This document shows positions 9,153 to 15,548 of a stretch of 64,000 nt of DNA, piece by piece. Source of the stretch: Oleiphilus messinensis (GTDB lineage Bacteria; Pseudomonadota; Gammaproteobacteria; Pseudomonadales; Oleiphilaceae); contig NZ_CP021425.1 in NCBI RefSeq assembly GCF_002162375.1, positions 2,939,001 through 3,003,000 on the forward strand, in the 5' to 3' direction. The notes under the pieces are model-generated. The model saw only the letters and a program-made list of their open reading frames with translations, did no database searches and was not told where the DNA came from. Positions within the stretch are counted from its first letter, which is position 1; each line of letters begins with the position of its first letter. The translations under genes and the position numbers were made by a program.

Positions 9153-11027
9153 ATGCGGTTTGCGGTTTTCGTTGTATCTCTTCTCTCCTGTTGCATGGCG
9201 ACGACTGTGTTTGGTCTCGCAACGCCTGTCGGTTTCTCAGAGCATAAAGCACTTCTTCAAATTAATTCCGCTGATGCCAAGCTCGAGCTGGACGCCTGGA
9301 TTCAATACATCGAAGATGCGAAAGGTACGCTTTCACTTGCAGACGTGATTGCCAAAAAACGAAACTGGAAGCAAAACGAAGCGGGTACCTTCAATAAAAG
9401 TTATAACGAGTCTGTCTGGTGGCTCAGAATCAATACGCTGAATGCCAACCGGAAAACGCTCAGAAGGTTGTTGGAAATCAGTTATGCGGTGATCGACCAT
9501 GTAGATGTGCATATCGTGCGGGATGGCAAGGTTCTCGAAAGCTACTTTATGGGAGACAAGAAAAATTTTGTCGAACGACCCATGGATCATCGGTTTTTTA
9601 TTGTACCCATTCAATGGGAGCCTCAGGATCAACTGGATATTTACATTCGTTTGAAAACGTCCAGTTCCGTGCAAGCGCCTCTCACGCTCTGGGAGGAGAA
9701 GATTTTTTACGGCTACGATACGACGCGAACCATCGTTCACGGTATTTTTTTCGGAATCATGATTGTAATCGCTGCCTACAACCTGCTGATATATATGGTG
9801 CTGGGCGAGCGTTCCTATATCTTGTACGTAGGCTACGTGATGTGTATGCCCTTATTTCTGGCGAGTATTGGTGGATATTCGTTCCGATATCTTTGGCCTA
9901 CGTTTACCACCTGGAACGATCAAGCCATTCTTGTGTTCTTATCCGGTGTCGTCGCATTCGGCGCCCGTTTTACCCAGCGCTTTTTGTGTTTGAATGAGGT
10001 TGCCAAACCGTTAAACAGGCTCGTTGAGCTGTTTTTTTGGGGGAGCTTGGTGCTTGCGGTGTCTGCTTTCTGGCTTCCCTATCACTATAACATTATTGTC
10101 TTGATTCCCTGGGCAGCAGCTGCCTGTATTGGTGCGTTAAGTGCCGGAATCTACTGCTGGTACAAAAAACAACATACGGCTAAATACTATACAATCGCAT
10201 GGGGCGCAATGTTGTTAGGTGGAGTTATCCTGGCAATGAACAAAACCGGTATTTTGCCGACCAATATGTTTACTGAATATGCCACGCATATTGGTTCTGC
10301 ACTCGAGGTTGTGCTTTTGTCTTTTGCATTGGCGGAACGTATTAACACTGAGCGACGTCTTCGCTATGAAGCTCAGGTTAAGCTGCTGGAAAGCACCCAG
10401 AGAGTGAATGAAGAACTCGAAGTCCGGGTACAGGAGCGAACTGAAAAACTGGAGCAGTTAACCCGGCAGTTGATGGAGCTGAGTAATACTGACCAGCTCA
10501 CCGGATTGCATAATCGTCGCTATCTGGATGAAGCCCTGCTCGAAGAATTTCAACGATCAACCCGGTATCATCACTGCCTTGCGATTGTCTTGATAGATAT
10601 CGATCATTTCAAACAGGTGAACGACGAATATGGTCACCAGGCGGGTGATGATTGTTTGCGTGAGGTAGCCCAGCGCATCAAGCAGGGTTTACGCTGGCCG
10701 TCTGATATCCCTGCGCGGTATGGTGGCGAAGAGTTTTGTTTGTTGCTGTCCGAAACGGAAGAACAGGGGGCATACCATGTCGCTGAACGTGTGCGCATAC
10801 TGATCGAGGAAAAACCGGTCAGGACCTGTGCCGGGGTGATATCGGTTACGATGAGCGCAGGGGTTTATGCCCAGATCCCGAACCCTGAAAGCAGTATCGC
10901 TCATTTTTTACAGCAAGCCGACACAGCGCTCTATCAAGCCAAACGCAATGGCCGTAATCAGGTGATTATTGGCAAAGCAGAAGGCGATCCTGCAGAAATC
11001 GTCATCAAACCCCCGGTGAAGGGATAA
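9153..11027 (+). CDS. 7TMR-DISM diguanylate cyclase
   Basis: This 624-residue membrane protein combines an N-terminal signal peptide, an extracellular 7TMR-DISMED2 sensor domain (about 30-180, with WWLRINTLN), a seven-helix 7TMR-DISM region (about 190-400, starting near HGIFFGIMIVIAAYNLLIYM), a coiled coil (VNEELEVRVQERTEKLEQL) and a GGDEF domain with an intact GGEEF near residue 524, so it should make cyclic di-GMP. The allosteric RxxD I-site is not present at the usual position: the aligned residues are WPSD. An open frame exists upstream to 9021, but the ATG at 9153 starts a clean signal peptide. Input ligand unknown (carbohydrates are suggested for this sensor family). Confidence 0.9.
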   Translation: MRFAVFVVSLLSCCMATTVFGLATPVGFSEHKALLQINSADAKLELDAWIQYIEDAKGTLSLADVIAKKRNWKQNEAGTFNKSYNESVWWLRINTLNANRKTLRRLLEISYAVIDHVDVHIVRDGKVLESYFMGDKKNFVERPMDHRFFIVPIQWEPQDQLDIYIRLKTSSSVQAPLTLWEEKIFYGYDTTRTIVHGIFFGIMIVIAAYNLLIYMVLGERSYILYVGYVMCMPLFLASIGGYSFRYLWPTFTTWNDQAILVFLSGVVAFGARFTQRFLCLNEVAKPLNRLVELFFWGSLVLAVSAFWLPYHYNIIVLIPWAAAACIGALSAGIYCWYKKQHTAKYYTIAWGAMLLGGVILAMNKTGILPTNMFTEYATHIGSALEVVLLSFALAERINTERRLRYEAQVKLLESTQRVNEELEVRVQERTEKLEQLTRQLMELSNTDQLTGLHNRRYLDEALLEEFQRSTRYHHCLAIVLIDIDHFKQVNDEYGHQAGDDCLREVAQRIKQGLRWPSDIPARYGGEEFCLLLSETEEQGAYHVAERVRILIEEKPVRTCAGVISVTMSAGVYAQIPNPESSIAHFLQQADTALYQAKRNGRNQVIIGKAEGDPAEIVIKPPVKG

Positions 11028-11065
11028 TTTCAGCGCTCCTGCTGGTGAATAAAGTAATCTCAAGT

Positions 11066-11081
11066 TGTGATGCTTGTCACA
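11066..11081. promoter_or_regulatory. Perfect CRP/Vfr-type site upstream of the patatin gene
   Basis: TGTGATGCTTGTCACA is an exact match to the TGTGA-N6-TCACA consensus of CRP-family regulators. It is centred about 92 bp upstream of the patatin ATG at 11166, a typical activator distance if the promoter lies near 11110-11140. Confidence 0.6.
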
Positions 11082-11165
11082 TTTGTTGAGCGCCATGACG
11101 GTAATTTGCCGCTATCGCTCATATGATATGGAACAAATGTACAAAATTATTTTTTGGAGAAATTG

Positions 11166-12164
11166 ATGGTGGATACCCCGATGACAAACCTCTCGACAGG
11201 CCCGAAAACGGTTTCTAAACGTAAAAGAGCGATTGTGATCGGATGTGGGGGGATCGCCGGTGGTGCCTGGACTACGGCTATGCTCCACGCCTATGAAAAA
11301 GCATCTGGGGTTGATGCTCGCACCGCGGATTTTCTTGTCGGTACTTCTGCCGGTGCCGTGATGGTGGCATTACTGGGGGCCGGGATAAGTGTTTCCCAGC
11401 TCGTTGCAGCCCAACAGAAAGACGAAATCACTCTGGATGCATTGCATTGGGTGCACAAAACCGCGTTAGGGGGGGCTTTTCCGCCTTTACCCGCATCCAG
11501 ATTGACTGCTCCTCGCCTGATGTGGGCCTGGGTTCAAGGTAAGGTTCCGCTTATGACGGGACTTTCTGGCATGTTACCCCGTGGGCGTCAGGATTTAAGC
11601 GCACTGTATGAACTTATCGAAACTGTGAACGAGCAACAAGCCTGGCTTAAGCATGAAAACACCTGGATTATGACCGTGGATATGAAAACTGGCGAGCGAG
11701 TTGCATTCGGGCGTAAAAAAATGGAAGGGGTAAGGCTGAGCTCTGCTGTCTGTGCATCCTATGCTGTCCCGGGGTGGTGCCCGCCAGTTACAATCAATGG
11801 CCGAGAGTATTTTGATGGCGGTGCGTTTTCGCCGACTTCGGCCGATTTGCTGGCTCAGGAAGACGTCGACGAAGTGGTCGTCATTCCGCCTATGATCACG
11901 CATTCACGCACAATTGGGCTTAACATTGCACTGCGCACTGAGCGTATCCTTCGCAATGCAATGACTAAACGAGTGGATTTTGAGCTTGAAATGCTCGAAA
12001 AAGCCGGGAAACAAGTGGTATTGCTGGAGCCCTCCGAAGCAGACCTGGAAGCATTCGGTGTAAACATGATGGATCCGGCTCGACGTAAAAAAGTTTTTGA
12101 AACGGCTATGCAATCTTGCCCAACCATTGTTGAGCAAGCAGGTGTCGGGGCGTTTGCCGGATAA
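11166..12164 (+). CDS. Patatin-like phospholipase
   Basis: The 332-residue protein has all patatin motifs: the glycine-rich oxyanion loop GCGGIAGGAW near residues 22-31, the nucleophile elbow GTSAG near 59-63 (Ser61) and the catalytic DGG near 216-218 (FDGGAFS). The Ser-Asp dyad hydrolyses acyl esters of phospholipids or neutral lipids. There is no signal peptide, so it is cytoplasmic or membrane-associated, resembling bacterial RssA-like patatins. Start: ATG 11166 follows GGAGA (11156-11160) at good spacing; a TTG 12 bases upstream is possible but overlaps the RBS. A perfect CRP-type site upstream suggests control by cyclic AMP or a related signal. Confidence 0.88.
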   Translation: MVDTPMTNLSTGPKTVSKRKRAIVIGCGGIAGGAWTTAMLHAYEKASGVDARTADFLVGTSAGAVMVALLGAGISVSQLVAAQQKDEITLDALHWVHKTALGGAFPPLPASRLTAPRLMWAWVQGKVPLMTGLSGMLPRGRQDLSALYELIETVNEQQAWLKHENTWIMTVDMKTGERVAFGRKKMEGVRLSSAVCASYAVPGWCPPVTINGREYFDGGAFSPTSADLLAQEDVDEVVVIPPMITHSRTIGLNIALRTERILRNAMTKRVDFELEMLEKAGKQVVLLEPSEADLEAFGVNMMDPARRKKVFETAMQSCPTIVEQAGVGAFAG

Positions 12165-12197
12165 GCTGCCCCTCAGTCGAGTCAGCTATTCAATGTT

Positions 12198-12890
12198 TCA
12201 GAAAAGTGCGATTTCTGCGTCAGTTAATGCCCGATACTCCCCGGGCAGTAGTTGATCGTCAAGCCTGAGATTGCCTATGGCATTTCTATGCAGTGAAATA
12301 ACCTCATTGCCCACTGCAATGAACATGCGTTTCACCTGATGGTACATGCCCTCGGAAATAATGATTTCTACCTTATCTTCGGTGAGACGTTGAATCTTGG
12401 CGGGTCGGGTTTTACGTTGTTCTGCCTGGAAAAAAATGCCTTCTTCGAGTTTTGCGATAGCTTCTGCGCTCAGGGGGGTATCAAGCGTAGCGATGTAGCA
12501 TTTGTCACACTGTTTTTTCGGGCTGGTGATGTTATGGGTCCATTGACCGTCATTACTTAACAGCACCAGTCCGGTAGTGTCGATATCGAGCCGGCCCGCG
12601 CAATGCAGACCTTTTGCGGGTGTCTCGATTAAATCGATCACTGTTGGATGCAGGCTATCTTCGGTTGCACAGACATATTCACTGGGTTTGTGCAGCATAA
12701 AATATTGCGTGCCAAGATAATTGACAGGTTCATCTTCGAGCCGTATATCATCGTCCAGTGTTACATGGGTTGCTGACGATGTTAAGATTTTTCCATTGAC
12801 TGTGATCTGTTTGCGCTTGATAGCGCGTTTGGCTTCGGAGCGTGTTAGCCCGGCATTGTCACATAAAAATTTATCAAGACGAAATGTCAT
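12198..12890 (-). CDS. rsuA: 16S rRNA pseudouridine(516) synthase RsuA
   Basis: This 230-residue protein has an N-terminal S4 RNA-binding domain (RLDKFLCDNAGLTRSEAKRAI, residues 4-24) and the RsuA-type pseudouridine synthase domain with the catalytic motif GRLDIDTTGL; the catalytic Asp falls at residue 102, the same number as in E. coli RsuA. The later EGMYHQVKRMF motif near residues 180-190 is also family typical. The enzyme isomerises U516 of 16S rRNA during 30S assembly. Length is normal. It is convergent with the patatin gene, 33 bp between stops. Confidence 0.92.
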   Translation of the reverse strand: MTFRLDKFLCDNAGLTRSEAKRAIKRKQITVNGKILTSSATHVTLDDDIRLEDEPVNYLGTQYFMLHKPSEYVCATEDSLHPTVIDLIETPAKGLHCAGRLDIDTTGLVLLSNDGQWTHNITSPKKQCDKCYIATLDTPLSAEAIAKLEEGIFFQAEQRKTRPAKIQRLTEDKVEIIISEGMYHQVKRMFIAVGNEVISLHRNAIGNLRLDDQLLPGEYRALTDAEIALF

Positions 12891-12974
12891 ATATTATCCG
12901 TTTGTAAAATTGGTTCTCGAGTCGAATTGTATCAAATTTACGGATTCCACATGTTTATTTTCGTCTTCGGAAAA

Positions 12975-13346
12975 TTAAGTAGGGTATAGCCTGTTCTTTG
13001 CCGATACACGCATCGAATCGAGACTGTTCCAGACATCTTTCGCCAGTTTGTGGGGCCCTTTGCCGTTCAGTAATTGTGTAATTGTCCCGGCGTGCGTCGC
13101 ATTGAAGACAATGTTGGTTTCGGAAAACTGCTTAACCCGGACCTGTATATCGAGAATGTCTACCCCACCCAATACTGGGTGTGCCTTTATCGCTTTGACT
13201 CGTCCGCAGACCGGGTCAACAACTTCGATTTGACCGCCCGCTTTTTTCACTGCATCACAAACGCACGTGAATGACGCATTGAACGGCATATCCATTTGCA
13301 TTTCAGCATGTAACGTTCGCGGTAAACCAAAAATACCAGCTGTCAT
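12975..13346 (-). CDS. Conserved small protein of unknown function
   Basis: A 123-residue soluble protein with no signal peptide or membrane segment. It opens MTAGIFGLPRTLHAEMQMDMPF, has two cysteines in TCVCDAVKKAGG near residues 27-35 and one in DPVCGRVKAIKAHP, and an alternating beta pattern (VDILDIQVRVKQFSETNIVFNATHAG) that suggests a small alpha/beta fold. I do not recognise a family. Its promoter region contains a perfect CRP-type site about 105 bp upstream of the ATG, which is the only clue to regulation. It lies alone on the minus strand between rsuA and the next minus gene. Confidence 0.7.
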   Translation of the reverse strand: MTAGIFGLPRTLHAEMQMDMPFNASFTCVCDAVKKAGGQIEVVDPVCGRVKAIKAHPVLGGVDILDIQVRVKQFSETNIVFNATHAGTITQLLNGKGPHKLAKDVWNSLDSMRVSAKNRLYPT

Positions 13347-13449
13347 GGTGAATTCTCCTGCTCAATTCGATGCATTTTTGTTGAGGATCAGGGTATCGAA
13401 TGAAACAAAAGACAGAATCAGCTGAAAGTACTACTCTGAGTCTAACAGA

Positions 13450-13465
13450 TGTGACGGTGATCACA
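13450..13465. promoter_or_regulatory. Perfect CRP/Vfr-type site upstream of the 13346 gene
   Basis: TGTGACGGTGATCACA matches TGTGA-N6-TCACA exactly. It lies in the 143-bp gap between two minus-strand genes, about 105 bp upstream of the ATG at 13346, and beyond the end of the gene at 13490. Together with the site at 11066 it suggests a CRP/Vfr regulon. Confidence 0.6.
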
Positions 13466-13489
13466 TTTATCTGATGAGACAGGTACCTG

Positions 13490-13804
13490 TCAATACTGAG
13501 TACGTATTACGAATCCAGACACATCTTCAATGGTAATGACTGCGTCAAAATATTCCATGCCCCGGAGATTGTCGAGATGAAGAATATGATCCGTTACGCG
13601 GGCTACACGACCTGTATACTCCTTGCCATTTTTCAGCGAAACCGTAATGGTGCGGGTGTCCAGCCGTGACAATAATGTGGGGATGTTGTCCATATTCCCG
13701 ACTTCCAATGGTGGAATTTTTTTTTGTTCAGCGATTGTTACGGGACTTGCAAGTGCTGATACTGTGACGATGAGTGCCAGGGTTCGAGCAAAGTGACTTT
13801 GCAT
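13490..13804 (-). CDS. Small exported protein with Sm-like beta domain
   Basis: The 104-residue precursor has a signal peptide (MQSHFARTLALIVTVSALAS, cleavage near PVTIAEQ). The mature part contains RTITVSLKNGKEYTGRVARV near residues 51-70, followed by TDHILHLDNL and DAVITIEDVSGFVIR. The pattern of a strand, a KNG turn, a strand with G and R, then hydrophobic strands is like the Sm1/Sm2 motifs of LSm and Hfq folds, but this is a visual comparison only. RNA binding would be odd in the periplasm, so the fold may serve another ligand or oligomerisation. No family name recognised. Confidence 0.7.
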   Translation of the reverse strand: MQSHFARTLALIVTVSALASPVTIAEQKKIPPLEVGNMDNIPTLLSRLDTRTITVSLKNGKEYTGRVARVTDHILHLDNLRGMEYFDAVITIEDVSGFVIRTQY

Positions 13805-13903
13805 AAATAATAACCTGTGATAGTTGGAATAAAGACCCTAGTATAGCCCATTCAGAATCTATGGTAGTCTTAGCCCCTCACTGTATTTAACAAGGTATTA
13901 TCG

Positions 13904-14278
13904 ATGGCGAATTTACCCGTTTTACCCCTGTCAGATCTTTTGGAGCAAGTTCGAACAGAACCCGACACCGTAAACTTCCAGCAAGTGATGCAAACAATCG
14001 AAAACAATTATGTGTACCGGCCGACTACTTTTACAAATGGCGGTGGCTCTGATCAGGTGCACAATGAAGCCGGGACAAATGAGGGTTCCTGCAAAATTTT
14101 TGCGTTCGGGTTATTGAATAGTCTCTCCGAGTCGGAAGTATTGGCCTGTTTTGGTGATTACTATCGCCAGGATGTGTTACAAAACCCAGATGGAAAAGAC
14201 CATGCCAATATTCGCGCCTTCATGAAGCATGGTTGGCAGGGAATTCATTTCAAGGATGAAGCGTTGAGTCCTCGTTAA
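13904..14278 (+). CDS. HopJ type III effector family protein
   Basis: A 124-residue member of the HopJ family: VNFQQVMQTIENNYVYRPTTFTNG near residues 22-46 and NEAGTNEGSCKIFAFG near 54-69 are diagnostic, as is CFGDYYRQDVLQNPDG near 82-98, then the HANIRAFMKHGW segment. Despite the name taken from a Pseudomonas syringae protein, the family is common in marine bacteria without type III secretion and its function is unknown; it is likely a small cytoplasmic protein. Start at ATG 13904, with AAGGT upstream. Confidence 0.85.
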   Translation: MANLPVLPLSDLLEQVRTEPDTVNFQQVMQTIENNYVYRPTTFTNGGGSDQVHNEAGTNEGSCKIFAFGLLNSLSESEVLACFGDYYRQDVLQNPDGKDHANIRAFMKHGWQGIHFKDEALSPR

Positions 14279-14360
14279 ATTGACTGAGCTGGCCACGGCG
14301 CTGGTTGGAAAAATCAGCGGCCTGTTGCGATAGGTGAACCTCTGCTCATTCAAACAAACT

Positions 14361-15473
14361 TCATCTTTCCAATGTGTTGTCGATTGCAGAGGCATAACGG
14401 CTAGACAAAGACTGCCAGCTCAAGAACTTTACATCAGGTGCTACCGGGAGTTTGTTGTTTTTCTTTTCTTCGATCCAGTTCAAAATTTTATCAACTGCGG
14501 TATGGCCACGCTGATCCTCTGAATATAAATACTCTGCCGGGAACCATTCTGGATAAACCAGGGTGTCGGGTGCCAGAGGTATACAGCCAAGCGCGACCGC
14601 TTCCAGCATTGATAACCCCTGAAAGTCGTGTATTGCGGTTGAAAGAACAATATCGCTCTGTTTTAGTATTTCGAAATAACGAGCTCGATCCTTAATAAAT
14701 CCCCATGTCCCGAGATGCTTGCCATTTCGGGTTGTGCGGAGTTTTTCCTCCAGTTCGTTGAATATTACCGGGCTGGAACGAAATTGCTGACCCAAAATAT
14801 TAATCTTGAAGTTAACGGATCGCGTTAGCAATTCGTCCACGACCGCTAATAATTTCTCTGGGCCTTTGTCGTATTCCCATCGATGATTCCAGGTAATAAC
14901 CAATGGGCTGGAACTTGATGTCTTATTAGCCTCGTGTTTAATTTCCCATAGACAATCTTCCAGCGGTACCATGAGTACTTCAGATTTTTTTTGTAGAAGA
15001 GACACAATGGTGAGCGGCGCATGATCAGGTAATTTTTTTAACAGTGTTTTCACCCCCGATAAAAACGTTTTTCGATTGAATTCGCTGTTGAAAATCAAAC
15101 GATCTGCTGCAATTGCCCCATAAAGGGTTACGATTTGTGGTTCGATTGATTCGACTTTAGTTTTTGATGCAGGGTAGGCAAATTGGTTTTCGTGAAAATA
15201 CAAAAGCGTAGGAATACGTGCCAATCCAGGTATAAAGCCTCGCAGTGAAGCGAGATCAGTCATTGATGTTGCGATCAGAACGTCATAATTCTGCTCAAGT
15301 CGCTCCCGCTCTGAGCAAGTCCAACTCAAGCTATTGCCACGAATTCGCCAGCTGAAATAGCGTGGAGGTAATGTTAAGACAGTCCAGTCATGTTGGGGGA
15401 AATGTTTGACAAGTCCGGTACGCCAGTACTGGTGACTTGTTGCATCATAAGGGCTGAGTAAAAGTATACGCAA
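14361..15473 (-). CDS. tRNA-queuosine mannosyltransferase-like glycosyltransferase (DUF3524)
   Basis: This 370-residue GT-B glycosyltransferase opens with MRILLLSPYDATSHQYWRTG and continues HDWTVLTLPPRYFSWRIRGN near residues 28-47, the signature of the DUF3524/QTMAN family; FHENQFAYP near 114-122 and the C-terminal donor domain (TWNHRWEYDKGPEKLL near 194-210, HDFQGLSMLEAVALGC near 300-315) complete it. The animal member GTDC1 mannosylates queuosine in tRNA(Asp). The bacterial homologue may modify queuosine in tRNA too, in the cytoplasm; this is inference from homology. Length is right for the family. It is convergent with hopJ and divergent from the hybrid kinase. Confidence 0.8.
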   Translation of the reverse strand: MRILLLSPYDATSHQYWRTGLVKHFPQHDWTVLTLPPRYFSWRIRGNSLSWTCSERERLEQNYDVLIATSMTDLASLRGFIPGLARIPTLLYFHENQFAYPASKTKVESIEPQIVTLYGAIAADRLIFNSEFNRKTFLSGVKTLLKKLPDHAPLTIVSLLQKKSEVLMVPLEDCLWEIKHEANKTSSSSPLVITWNHRWEYDKGPEKLLAVVDELLTRSVNFKINILGQQFRSSPVIFNELEEKLRTTRNGKHLGTWGFIKDRARYFEILKQSDIVLSTAIHDFQGLSMLEAVALGCIPLAPDTLVYPEWFPAEYLYSEDQRGHTAVDKILNWIEEKKNNKLPVAPDVKFLSWQSLSSRYASAIDNTLER

Positions 15474-15548
15474 ATTAGTAGCCTGAGTACTTCAGATTCG
15501 TTGTTTTCGACTACACTGATTCTATCAAATTGTCTGCAGTAGGGTGTA

